From Drosophila miranda (Eukaryota; Arthropoda; Insecta; Diptera; Drosophilidae): DNA of 64,000 nucleotides. This document shows positions 24,566 to 50,166 of this stretch, in pieces. The stretch spans positions 1,240,001 to 1,304,000 of the forward strand of contig NC_046675.1 of assembly GCF_003369915.1 (NCBI RefSeq), written 5' to 3'. Position numbers and translations under genes: made by a program. Positions within the stretch are counted from its first letter, which is position 1, and every line of letters starts with the position of its first letter. The notes under the pieces were generated by a model. It did no database searches. It was not told the origin of the DNA and saw only the letters and a list, made by a program, of their open reading frames with translations.

Positions 24566-27341
24566 GTGAGCATATTGGATAGTGGTATACGAATGATATA
24601 TGTTTGATCTTGGGTATATATATTGTGTAGATCGCAGATAGATATGTGTACTGAATTTGATTCTCTTTCTTAATACAAGGACAATAGTTGTGAGAGCATA
24701 TGGTAGAAAGCAAAACATCTACAATTCAGTGAACTGCCGTGATAGATAGATAGAAATGATCATAAATATTATAATACCATAGAAATACCAATCTATCTAT
24801 CAGAATAATATAATATTAATTATTCCTTGAGAAACCATAAAATAATCGATGCAATTACCATCAGATCTATATATTTGAACGCCTACTTCTGTTTTAAGCC
24901 TTCCCTAACATGTACCATGGATTCAGTAAATAATATAAAATCAGAAGGTAGAAACCCCCCAAGAGATTCTCTGCAGATCAACTCCATTGTGTCATCACAC
25001 AAAAAACTTTCTAAGTAAATTGTTTTCTAGGAAGCTAAGCCTTTGGGTAAGCCTATGTCAATATAGTTGATGCCTGGAAAACATGTTTTCGATAAGTGAG
25101 AAAGTTTAGGGCTTCCCCATATAAGAGATCACGACGAGATGGCCAGAGCCGAGCCTCCCATAAAGCGAGTGTTGATCAAGGAATTACAGCCTGCTGAACA
25201 CTTTTGTCCGACTCTCGCGTCGCGCATAAATCATCTCGGAATTGCAGCCATAAAGCGCCTCACGTTCGGGCCACACCCCGACTCTCGAATCTCGAATGGG
25301 GGCCTCTCTGTGGGTTGGAGTTGGAGGCCAGAATGCTTCCAAAAATTAGAGGGAGACGGTGGCGGTGACGGTGCGAAGTTGGTTCGGTAATGGCAGTGCC
25401 AACGGCCCATTGACGTCACCTAAACAATTAAGATCTTTTTGTGGGGGGCAAACAAGGCATGGAAAAAACCTAAGTACATACAGTACTAGCACTGCCAGGA
25501 AGGTGGAGGTGGAGCTGGAGCTGGAGCCGAAAGTTAAACTCAATTTGAATAAAATAATAAAATTAAATGGGAATAAACGCAAGTGGAAAGTCTCGGCAAA
25601 ACATAGGAGAATCGTGCCTTGCCACCTTCTTCGCAGAGGAAACACCATCGGGCAGGGCATGGCGATACATGCGAGAGTATACATAGGTAGTAAAGCCGCG
25701 AGATCTCTGTGGCAATAAAGCGACATAAAATAATTTGTGGCATTCTTTGTCTTGGCGAATCATTATGTAAATAAATTCTCACTTTTGAAATAAAATGACG
25801 GGGCAGAAATAGAATATATTATACGAATGTGTGTGCATCATAAAAAGAGGAAAGAATGCCCCGAGAACAATGCCTCTGACGGCTGGCACTTTGAACTGGC
25901 AACCGAAATTATTTATTAGACACTGCGGCAGATAATTTAGCCAGAAATTGTGCCGCAGCAGCATGTGGCATGCCATAGCAAAAACACGTAGCGACGTGGC
26001 AATATTTGCGGGGGCAAATAACAATAATAATCATGCAATAAATACCCATAACAATAAATGCAGAAACTTTTCATTTCAACAGATGACCCATCACCGCGTC
26101 GGCCATAAATTTGGCCTCAAGTGGGAAATGACTGTATGTTTTGTGGGGACAACCGCAAATGGATTTAATATTACAGCCGCACTAATCCACTGCGGATCAA
26201 GTGGAGATCAAGCGGCATTATCAAGTATAAATTATCCATTGCCCACCCACACCCCCGTGTCCGAAATCAAAGTCACATCTGCAACAAAATCGAAAGTGAC
26301 AGCTCAAGCAAATTGGGGCCTAAAGTATTCGAATTTAATTTCAAATTAAACTCTTTTTCAATTGCGAATTTATGCGGGTTATGGGTTATGGTTCGGGTTC
26401 TTCATTAGATTCAGACACACACACACACACACACGGAGAGACTGTGTTTACAGTCGTTTACCTTTAAATGTGGCTTTTATTCTGTTGTGATTGAGATTAG
26501 ATAACCATTTATTGCAACGTTCTGTTCTGTTCTGTTCTGTTCGGTTCGGTTTTGGTTCTGTTTCGTTTGGTTTGCCTTGATAGCTGTACGGTTACGGGTA
26601 TGGCTACGGGAGAGTGGCCCGATATCGGGAATGGAGTGTCTGGTAGGGTGGAGGGAGGGTCTCGTTCTCTCTCCTACTGTCTTTCCGCGAAGGAGTCGCT
26701 AATTGATTTACGATCATTTATGGCTATTTTCGGGCTACTGTCAATGGGTAGTTTCTTTAGTTTTAAAGAATTTATTAGATGCCCTGACAAGGTATTTATC
26801 GCGAAACATACGTATCCCCCCCACCCACCGGTGCCGCCCGTCCACCGGCCGTATTCCCCCGTTCGTGCAATAATAACAATCATCAACAGCGGGAGAAATG
26901 CTCGCCTCGCAGAAATGTAAATATTTTACAACGATAAGGCTTATCGCACCGCTCTCTGATAGTGGCTGTGTGTAGGTGTAGGTGTAGGTGGTTCGGTGGT
27001 GCGATGTCATTCCACCACCACTCGTACAATTTACGACAGTAGGTGAACCACTCTCCCGTTCGTGCCGCCAGCATCCCAGCATCGCAGCAGACCCACAGAC
27101 CCTCTCCGATGTGGTATTAACCCCTTGACGTGTTGGGTGTTAACTTGCCATTCGGCTGGTGTTTGGGTTAAGCCCCACTGTTTGCCCTCGACTCGCCCGT
27201 CGAGGCGATAAAGAGCCCAGTACCATCTTGATTTGCTTACCAAGTAGCCGACTACTACGTATTATACGATAGTTACGATTGGGCTTACATACATATCCAT
27301 ATATGATTACTAACGTGTCCCTTCTTGTGTCTCATCTGCAG
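24566..27341 (+). other. Ptx1: proposed Ptx1 leader intron (2.8 kb)
   Basis: Runs from donor GTGAGC at 24566 to acceptor CTGCAG ending at 27341. It contains a CA run at 26414-26434, TTCTG repeats at 26518-26545, and octamers GCCATAAA near 25248 and 26103 and TTTATGGC at 26718. No nested gene is seen. Confidence 0.45.
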
Positions 27342-27601
27342 CTGTGAGGCTCTGGAACGGCCACATCTTGGATTTGCTTTCACCCCAGTTGGAAGATACC
27401 GGCCTCAAGACGACGACATTCTTGCAACACTTTAAGGACGTCGTCACGACGAAGTTCACCGGCAGGGACCACCACCTGCCACCGCTGCATCCGGCCCACC
27501 CGGCCCATCCGGCGCACCAGCAGTCCGCGCTGCACCACCACCACCAGCCGCACCAGGCTGTGGCCCAGAGCTTCTCCACCATTTTCCCGACGTATCTCGG
27601 C
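27342..27601 (+). other. Ptx1: open frame upstream of the first Ptx1 AUG, possible N-terminal extension
   Basis: From the splice acceptor at 27341 to the ATG at 27602 the Ptx1 frame is open for 86 codons without an AUG. The first half is not repetitive (GTG AGG CTC TGG AAC, then blocks such as HILDLLSPQLEDTG and TTFLQHFKDVVTTKF). The second half is His/Pro/Ala-rich. It could be 5' UTR, or coding if an alternative upstream exon supplies an AUG or a near-cognate codon is used. Confidence 0.4.
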
Positions 27602-42109
<14,508 letters not shown>

Positions 42110-42502
42110 GAAAACGCGCTCGGTGCTCTGCTTAACCAGCATCAGCACCACTTGCAGCACTTCTCCACCCACCAGTCGGCGGGAATGGGAGTGGGCGTGG
42201 GCGTGGGCGTGGGGGTGTCGCACAATGGCATGCAACAGCACCTGGGGGGAGGTGGGGGCCACGGGGGCCACGTCAACGGTATGCTGCACGGACATGGCCA
42301 CAGCAGCAGCAACAGCCTGCTGATGGATCACGGCGACCTTGGCCACTCCGAAGAGGGTGCAGGCGGTGGACACAGCATCGAGGGGGACAACAAGTCGCCT
42401 CTGGACTCCAACGGCCTGATGTCCGGCGGAGGCACCTCCAGCGGCGGTGGTGGCGGCACCAACGACAACGTCGACGAAGGGGAGGAAGACGTTATAGATT
42501 GA
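42110..42502 (+). CDS. Ptx1: in-frame extension of Ptx1 beyond its stop (readthrough candidate)
   Basis: The TGA at 42107-42109 is followed in the same frame by 130 sense codons, ending at a second TGA at 42500-42502. The peptide looks real. It starts ENALGALLNQHQHHLQHF and has an alternating Gly-Val repeat (GTGGGC array at 42188-42215). His/Gly-rich sequence follows, then a non-repetitive part with blocks such as SNSLLMDHGDLGHSEE and SIEGDNKSPLDSNGLMSG, and an acidic end (NVDEGEEDVID). Functional readthrough of a single stop is well documented for many Drosophila genes. Here the base after TGA is G, so the context is not the leakiest TGA-C form. A 3' UTR that is open by chance is the alternative. 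Confidence 0.55.
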   Translation, partial: ENALGALLNQHQHHLQHFSTHQSAGMGVGVGVGVGVSHNGMQQHLGGGGGHGGHVNGMLHGHGHSSSNSLLMDHGDLGHSEEGAGGGHSIEGDNKSPLDSNGLMSGGGTSSGGGGGTNDNVDEGEEDVID

Positions 42503-43400
42503 GAGAATCCTGGAACGGAAGTACGAGATAAATAAATCAATCTATAGGCAAAGCAAAGTCGCAGGAGAGTTAGCTTAAGCATTCAGAAATAATTTTAGAT
42601 GTTTGCGTAATTTACGGATAAATAAAGAATACCGAAACCCAAACCCAAACCCAAACCCAAAGGAGGCCTGCCCTACCCCCAAAATGCAAATTTTTCAAAG
42701 AACAATAATTAAATTTATGAAATCCAGAGAGAAGAGAGTGGAGAGTGGAGAGAGGAGTGATGTGAGGAAGATTAATTAGTTTTCGATTGAAATTGAAATT
42801 GCATTGTTTTGTATTTTTTGTTTTGAGATTAAATGCTAATTACGTTCGATCTGCCCCGCCCCACGCCCCCCGGGACACACACACAGTCGATGGTAGAAGT
42901 TAAGTGTTTTTGTAAATAATAAAAAGCAAATATTGTAGCTATAGTCCGCATCTGTATCTATGGGATACAGGAAGTATAATCGAACCCCAGCCTCAACCCT
43001 CAACCTTCCGCTCCCGATCGGCGGCACTCGCCAGCCAAGAGTATAACATATATATAGTACATATAAATAGGTATATATATACCAGAAACGTATCACGATC
43101 AAGTCAAAGTCAAAAGTCAAAGTGTATTGTAACTAAAAGAAAAACCAAAACCAAAACCAAAACTAAAGCTAAACAAAAACTATTTCAAAGCCGTAGAAGT
43201 TTTTAAGGAGTTGTCTAGTCGTATAAATCCGCCAGAGAAGAGCATATATATATATGTATATGTACCATATGTATATGGGTATGTATATCTCCCACTAAAG
43301 AACCCGCGTATAAATATAAAGCTATTTAATAATTGTAAACTTAATATTAATAGTTATAGAAATTGAATCAAAAAGAACAATAAAAATTATGGAAAAAACA
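42503..43400 (+). terminator. Ptx1: Ptx1 3' UTR with two candidate poly(A) signals
   Basis: AT-rich sequence after the extended frame. AATAAA occurs at 42621-42626, just before a CCCAAA repeat (about 42637-42660), and again at 43379-43384. Together they would give short and long 3' UTRs. CAAAAC repeats lie near 43142-43165 and TATA-rich runs near 43047-43082 and 43245-43290. Confidence 0.5.
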
Positions 43401-43429
43401 CGCCTCTGAATCAATGAATGAGTGAATGA

Positions 43430-46400
43430 ATGAATAACGAGGGCAAATGGCGGTCAACCGCAGGGATAATGGATGGCTTTCCCCCATATGGGGGCAAACG
43501 GGGGCGGGGAAGAAATTAAAAAATCAAATTGTAATTTACAGGGCCCAGGGGGAGCTTTTAGCGAAGGAGTGGGAGAACGATTGCCTCCCAGCCACGTTAG
43601 AAGGGAGAGCGAAGCATTAATTTAAAGATACAAAAATACGTTCTACCCACAGGTCGCCTTACCCCACGGACATCCCCCTGGTGGCAGGCAGGCAAGTGTT
43701 TAATTCCGAGGTGGACCTGGTGCAAAAGATCCATCCATCAATTTATTCATTACAATGAAATTATGTCGAATTTATATGCACCCCGCCGACCGCCAAGTGA
43801 CAGGACACTGCCACTGCCCTTGCCACTGCCCCCGACCCCCACACCCAGCCGACAGGATTTCGTGCTGCCGGAAAATCACCGCACAATAAAAATAATAATA
43901 AAAGGACATCCCATCCCCGGTCTTCCTGCCACGACTATGCAAAATGTTCGAGGGGGTTGGTTTGGTTCCCATTCGGGCATCAAATTTGAATTTCATATGC
44001 TGCGCGCCCGCCCGCACGGCGTGATTGAAGCGTCGGCTAATAAAGTGCCGCCGGATCGGGGAAGTCCTGGATTTCGAGGGGGAAATGTACGGGATGGGTC
44101 GGAGTAAGAATTCCCGCTGCGTTAAGCATCCATTACGGGGGGATGGGGGGTGCGGCCGGGCGGCCGGGCGACCCGGCGACCATTTGATTTATTTTATTCC
44201 CCTTTGCCCCGCTGTTAATGTTTTAATAAGATTGATTTTATTGCGGCCTCCACTGTGGCACTCTGTGTGTGTCTGTGTGGGTGGCTGTGGCTGTGGCAGG
44301 GGACGGAGGAGTCAAAGGGTTAATAAGTTGCGCTCCAGCTGTTTTACGAACTCCCGTATTGTCTCTATTTCGAAAATCTGCCACACTTTGTGGTCCTATT
44401 ACTATAGGAAATTCTTGAAGAAGTGTCCTTTCCTTAAGGGGTTCCATATCTCCTCTTCGTTGGCATCTGTATCAGTCCACACTTGCGTAATTAACTTTTC
44501 GGCGTAATTAATGCCAAGTCTAATTATTGTTAATCACGCTCAGACCGGGCCGGAAGACAGGCAAAGGCAGGAGGGAAGGCAGTGTACATAATGGATGAGA
44601 TACAATTAAAATCAACTTCCTATGCATGCTCGAAGGAAAGCGAAGGAAATGTATATGTATGTAGATAAAGGAGGAGTGGCAAAGATGGCTAGAGAGTTAC
44701 ACTTGGAGAAATTATAAAGCTTCAGGGAGCTTTACGTATCCTTTCAATGGAGTATATATTTGTGTTCCAGTGTACTCTGATTGTTTCTTCCAACCCCATC
44801 TTGAGGAGACCGGAGACCCTTCCATCTGGGCGGCTTCGATTGTACACATAAAAGAAGCAGATGCGAGCGCCATCTTGAAACTGTCTCAAGACACAACGTA
44901 TGCTGTCAGCCATTATTTGCCTGCCAGGCACTAACCATCCACCCAGCCACCCAGCCACCCATCCACCCATCAGAGACAATCAGAGGACCAGTCGGGTAAC
45001 CAGGCCACCACATCTCCCTCCTCCTGCTCTCTCTCTTCGCTGCTCTGCTCCACTCCACTTGATTCCCCATCATTTACTTTGTCAGTATGCGGCAGCTCCA
45101 TCATTATTACTGCTGCTGCTCTTCGAGCTGTTTTCCCATTGTGTTGTACATACAAACTCGTCATCGTCATCGTACTCGTATCATCATCATCATCATCGTC
45201 TCCAGATCCCGCTCTGTCTCCATCTCCATCTCTGGCTGCTGCTGCTGTATTTTTCCCTTAGGTACTTGTCTTTCTTAACTCATTGCGTTGGCAATAAATC
45301 TTCGACGCTCTTATCTGCCAGGCACAGTTTGGGTTAGGATTGCCCCCAGTACCGCTCTCGTACTAGTGCCATCCCAGTACCATCCCAGTCCATGCCATAT
45401 GTCAGTAGTCGCCTGCGCCTCGGCTCGGCTCGGCTCGGCCCTGGGGGTAAAAATCTATGGCACCTGCTTGGGGCAAAGGGTTTATGGCTTAATTAGTCCC
45501 AGATTCAGGTCCATTTAGAGCAGTTTAAAATTCAATTTCTAAGCCGCTTTTACTGCAGCAGCTTTGGGCCTCATTAAACGGAAATGAAATATGAACTAAG
45601 TCTCGGAAAGAAATCTAAATAATTGTCAGCTTCTCCATAAAAAGGAAACCCCAAATGAAGACAATAACACACAGGTCCTGTGCCCCAGTATTCGGGGTTT
45701 ATGGCCAAAACAAAACGATGGCCAGAAAGGCCGCACATAAAACACATCACATATTCGGCCGCAGCGTCCTGCGACTCCTCCAGACTCCGCCTGGCCGCTG
45801 TTTATTTATTTCAAATTTACTTTTTGGCCATTTTATGATGCCAAATTTTGACCTAAAAATCATAAAAGTTGTAATCAAAATGTTTGCTGCTCCAGCACAG
45901 TTTATGGCCAGCAACCAGGCTGGGATTGGGGCCGCGAGAATAGTCAGATGGGGCCGGGCCGGGCCAGGCCGGGAAAATTCTAATAACGTCTAAGCGCGAG
46001 TCCAGGCCGGAAGCAGGAGCCGGCGGAAGACCAGGAGCAAGGGCATGGCCAGGACAAGCTGAAGGCTCAACGCTTATGGCTTTTTAATGGTGCCGTGTGT
46101 CGGTTTTGTGGCAAATAAAATGGCGCACATTAAAACCCTGCCTGCCTGCCACAAGGAGCCAGCAGCTGGCTCTGCAGCTGGAGCTAGAGGAGCAGCAGCC
46201 AGCACCAATTGCAGTGAGCCCCGAACCATATTGGGGTCATGCATGGCAGAGCCGAGCAGAGCAGAGCAGAGCGTTGGGTAAATAAAAAATACATAAAAAT
46301 ATTTTACGAGCCAAGGCAGCCGCAGCCCAGGAATAGAAGGAATAGATGCCCAAGGAGTAGCCACGGAGGACGCACAGGAGGCACGGAGCCCCGAGATTGC

Positions 46401-48690
46401 AATAAAAATGGCGACAAATAAAATTGACATTATTGTCATGCGCGCGATTTGATGTCGCCTGAGTGGCATGGGGCACTGTCGATCCTTGGACTTGGCAACA
46501 AAATGAGTAAATTTTAATTTACTTAAAAGGCATAAACATAGTAGGAGGCCACTGGCAGATGGAGTTGATTGGACAAGGACTTGTCTAAATCTCGGGATAG
46601 TTGCCACATTTCTAAGTGAATCAATCCATGCGTGAAGGTCATGGGGATTTGGAGAGAGAATAGAAAGCAAGTTCATTATTTAGATGCAGGAATATATATT
46701 CCCTTTGTGGCACAATTGCCGACGGCAAAACGGTATCTGGGCGCCCCAAACAATCCTTCCCCGCTCGCACTTTACTCCCTCCGTTTCGAGAGTGCGTGGA
46801 GCCAATGATTATTCCGGGTCTTGTCATTCCAATTCGCATTATCCTTTGCACTTATTTTACTACTTTGTGCGCGGCTGCGTGCCCTTTCTCTGCCTCATGC
46901 AGATATCTGTGGATGTAACTGTAATTGTGTGCTGGTGCGGGTGTGGAAAAGGGAGTGGGAGTGGCAGAGGGGTGCGTTTGTATAATGGTGGGTGGCGGGT
47001 GTTCCGACGCCCTCACCCAAAAGAGAGAGGTTAGTGTCTGTCGAGTAACTCGTATTGTCATTGTGCAAATAAAATATGTCACGACTCTCCCACTCTCCCG
47101 GTCTCCCGGTCTCCCCCACTTGGGATGTGCTTTTGGGTCCTGGCTCGGAACCAACCACCGCCCGAAACACGCCCCTGTGTGTATCTAACCTTTTGTGCCC
47201 ATTGTACTACAATCCATTGTAGTCCATTGTGCACGACGACACCCACAATGAGAGCAAATGTTTTGGCTGCTTACACTCGTACAAGGAAATGTCTTTTATA
47301 TAAACTTGGATGAATGGCTGGGTGTGGATGGGGCTGGGGATGGAAGAGATATATGTATCTACATGTGCGGTGTACGAAGAGTCAACCCACATTGATTTCA
47401 CTGTCATGCAAGAGGAGGGACTTAATTGTGTATAGTCGTACCTTTTAACAAAACTAAACCCCTTTCGCATTTCGCATTTCGTATTTTCCTTCTGCAGAAC
47501 AGAACCACACAGTTTTCACATGACAAACACCGAGAAATAAACACAACTATAGGGAAAAGCCAAAGCCAAATCCGAATCTAAATCCATGATTTCACCTGCC
47601 AAATCCTTTTCAAAGCTGGCAGTCAGGCGAAAAATAACGAAATATTGTATTTTTCATACACATTTTTATCGAAATATAAATGCACATCTGTGTGTGTGTG
47701 TGTGTGTGTATGGGTGGGGGTGAGCCAACTACTACATATACAACTTTATAAAAGACACTCGTCTGTTACTCTCTCTCTCTCTCTCTTACTAACCCCATCC
47801 TGCTCTTTCTAACCCCGTGTCTTTGTGTTGAGTGCTTTTTGGCTAAATGCGAAATCGATTGGAAAACAATTTCCAATTTTTAAAGAATTATCGCCGCCAT
47901 ATTCGCGCATGCTGTACTAAATCACACATAAGTAACCTCTAAATCTGCTACCCGGTAGATCCCCTTCCACCACCCACACCCACACCAACACACACACTCA
48001 CTCAGGGTGGAGGGGTGGGTGGAGAGGGAAAACCTTTTGGCAAAAAGCTTTTCCTTTTTGGCTCGTTTATTTCTTTTTTATTTCCCCTTTTTCCTGCTCC
48101 AGCAATATTTTCCATTTCATTTTCTGCGCGAATGCCGGCAACGCGTTTAGCTTTGGCTGCACGGCTCACTGACTTTCAGTTATACTAAATATATATACCC
48201 ATATGTTTATATATATACATATATATAAAGAAATAAGAATGATTTATTCGCTATTACGACTATGAGATGCCCAGTACTTACCCATTTCATTCAACAAAGT
48301 GTGTAAAGGCTCTTCTTTCCAGCCTCTGGATAGGCGTACATCGATGTGGAAGTCTCTGAATTCTGTATAGTACTAATATGAATAAAGATGTAGCATAGAT
48401 ACAAGTGAACAGAGTTCTTTCCAGAGAAATGAACATGCTCAGACATGAGCATACCCCAGACCCACAAGAGTACCAGGTACAATAACCGTCGTATGTGTGT
48501 TATCTCCACCGCAATAGAGCTGGTGGCTGGGCATGGGTGAGTCGGAGGTGGGGACTGGGGGAATTCTGGGGAACGTAACCCGCAGCCATTTAGTTTTATG
48601 TGGCCCGTACGAGTGGGTTATTGCACCTTTGACTCGACTCCAACACCGTGTCTCCGTCTCCGTCTCCATTTTCATTCCCATTTCCATTTC
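43430..48690. other. noncoding DNA downstream of Ptx1
   Basis: No supportable gene. It contains TTTATGGC octamers at 45481, 45698 and 45901, an ATC run at about 45180-45198, a GT run at 47690-47709 and a TC run near 47770-47786. The octamers resemble those in the Ptx1 introns, so this may be a downstream regulatory region of Ptx1. Confidence 0.5.
47690..47709 (+). repeat. GT dinucleotide microsatellite
   Basis: Uninterrupted GT run in noncoding DNA. Confidence 0.9.
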
Positions 48691-48694
48691 GCAG

Positions 48695-48855
48695 AGGAAC
48701 TTGTCACCCCGGAGGGCATCGGCTTGGGCATCCCACAAAGCATTATTTCACATGTGAGCCATTTATTATTATTTGTTTTTAACGAACCCCGGGTGAAGGC
48801 AGCCCAGGAGGAGCACAGGGATCCCAGCCGCAAGTATTTCCTAATCAGGTTTTAA
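48695..48855 (+). CDS. possible orphan coding exon, unknown protein
   Basis: After a strong acceptor (TTTCCATTTCGCAG ending at 48694) a frame reads ELVTPEGIGLGIPQSIISH to a good donor, CAT|GTGAGC, at 48754. If unspliced it continues through a hydrophobic stretch to NEPRVKAAQEEHRDPSRKYF and a TAA at 48853-48855. Codon use looks coding-like and the frame is not repetitive. No partner exon could be found upstream and the family is not recognised. It may be an exon of a gene whose other exons are short or outside the window, a relic, or chance. Confidence 0.3.
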
Positions 48856-49063
48856 CTACTAATAGGATTTGCGAGGTGCCGAATCGTAATTTACATGGCT
48901 TTCGCACGGGATACCCAAAGAATTGAATTGGAAGCCAGAGCAAAGCTACCGCTAATGTATTGTAGCTTAAGCCAAATCCCTTTCGCCACTCCTTTCCTCT
49001 GTTTCTGCTGCTTCTCGCCTCCTCTCTTCTGCTCTGCTCCATCGGCCGGGCACGCATGTGTGC

Positions 49064-49462
49064 TTAGCACAGAGTGGAGCCGATGGAGACGCCACTGACG
49101 TCTTTGATGGGCCTGTACCGGGCGTTGAATCGTTGGCGGAAGAACTTCCGCAGCTGAAGCCCCAGCGCGTAGAGTACCAGGAGCGTCATCAAGGCGGTGG
49201 TCAGGGCAGCGCACAGGATCATTGCCCAGTGGAAGTAGCAGGACATTGTCACAGGCCGGTGCAGCCACCCAGTCAGGCTGGTGGTGCACTCCTCCTCGAC
49301 GCACTGGCCCAGGTCGTTCTCCACACAGCCCTCGACACAGCACCCGTTGGCGCCGCAGATGAAGAAGTCCTCGCTGCTCCTCCTGCCACTCGAGCAATTG
49401 AGCGCCTTTACTTGCCACAGAAGATCCAGCAACAGGAAAAGCATCATCGCATTGCCATCCAT
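49064..49462 (-). CDS. small single-pass membrane protein with Cys-rich ectodomain
   Basis: Single-exon frame of 132 aa on the minus strand. Residues 1-20 form a signal peptide (MDGNAMMLFLLLDLLW). Residues 21-76 are a short ectodomain with eight cysteines (23, 36, 41, 42, 46, 54, 59, 75), including a CC pair in GANGCCVEGC. That number would allow four disulfides. Residues 78-101 are a transmembrane helix, followed by a basic juxtamembrane segment (RKFFRQRFNARYRPIK) and a short cytoplasmic tail. The predicted topology is type I. The plan recalls small Cys-rich adaptors such as Shisa-type proteins, but I see no clear homology and name no family. The next gene upstream, on the same strand, is another small membrane protein 268 bases away. 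Confidence 0.75.
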   Translation of the reverse strand: MDGNAMMLFLLLDLLWQVKALNCSSGRRSSEDFFICGANGCCVEGCVENDLGQCVEEECTTSLTGWLHRPVTMSCYFHWAMILCAALTTALMTLLVLYALGLQLRKFFRQRFNARYRPIKDVSGVSIGSTLC

Positions 49463-49729
49463 GACGCCTCTTTTTCTCGAGATTTGGAAACAAAACTGGA
49501 AATTTTCTCTGTAGCTTCCCCTGGGCTGATGTTTTTGGAGTAAACTCGGGATGTCAATGCTAGCGATAAATCAGAGGTTACTATGCCCAGATACAGATAT
49601 CTTTTTCATGCCATTTTTAATGTCGATGTATTGAAAATGTGTTAACATAAAATATTTGGCCTTAAGAATATTGTACTGCATTCTGTATTTGGGTGAAACT
49701 TGATGAAAAGAGGATATACTCAGATCTAT

Positions 49730-50107
49730 TTATAGAGAGTTATCCAGCTTCCCCTGAGCATTCTCCTGTGGATTCTTTGGGGGAATATACTCCGGCGGAT
49801 TATCGTCCTTGTCCCTGGGATTCGGGATGAGTGGGGCGTGTGGCCAGACCGATGGCTTCGCCTGCACCAGCCAGAGCTCGTCGAGCTGCCGCTGCAAATA
49901 CTGCAGTGCTTTCTGGTGCCTGCTGGTTATGAAGTAGGTGCAGCCCAGCCAGACGGTGGACAGTACGATAGCTCCGATAATTATCAGAACGTTGCGGGGT
50001 ATTTCTTCGATGAATCGGACCACAGCGTTGGCGGCGGCAGCTTCCTGGCAGACGTGGCAGAGCAGCAGCCCGAATGTGGCTTGACGGAGTATCGATGTAG
50101 CTCTCAT
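49730..50107 (-). CDS. small single-pass membrane protein with PPEY motif
   Basis: Single-exon frame of 125 aa on the minus strand. A signal peptide spans about residues 1-25 (LLLCHVCQEAAA), then a short lumenal stretch, a transmembrane helix at 39-60 (NVLIIIGAIVLSTVWLGCTYFI), a charged, possibly helical segment (residues 63-82, HQKALQYLQRQLDELWL) and a Pro-rich tail. The tail contains NPPEYIPP (residues 103-110); PPEY fits the PPxY motif bound by WW-domain proteins such as Nedd4-type ubiquitin ligases. The start is supported by a TATA box and initiator that place the transcription start 26 bases upstream of this ATG. The family is not recognised. Confidence 0.78.
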   Translation of the reverse strand: MRATSILRQATFGLLLCHVCQEAAAANAVVRFIEEIPRNVLIIIGAIVLSTVWLGCTYFITSRHQKALQYLQRQLDELWLVQAKPSVWPHAPLIPNPRDKDDNPPEYIPPKNPQENAQGKLDNSL

Positions 50108-50127
50108 TTTGGAATCGCGGTTTTCAT
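50104..50127 (-). other. seven-codon upstream frame overlapping the main start
   Basis: ATG at 50127 opens MKTAIPK and stops with a TGA at 50104-50106 that overlaps the main ATG (ATGA). If transcription starts at 50133, this upstream ATG is only six bases from the cap and would mostly be skipped by scanning ribosomes. Confidence 0.5.
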
Positions 50128-50132
50128 GGTAC

Positions 50133-50166
50133 TGAGCCGGAATCGGTTGGCTGTTTTGCTTTTATA
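50133..50166 (-). promoter_or_regulatory. TATA box and initiator of the 125-aa membrane protein gene
   Basis: Minus-strand TATAAAAG at 50159-50166 is followed 33 bases later by an initiator CTCAGTAC with its A at 50133. This is canonical core-promoter spacing and implies a 26-base leader before the ATG at 50107. Confidence 0.65.

Noticed and set aside
46074..46676. 200-codon minus-strand frame
   Set aside because: AT-rich noncoding style with GAGCA repeats; no conserved motif, no splice support.
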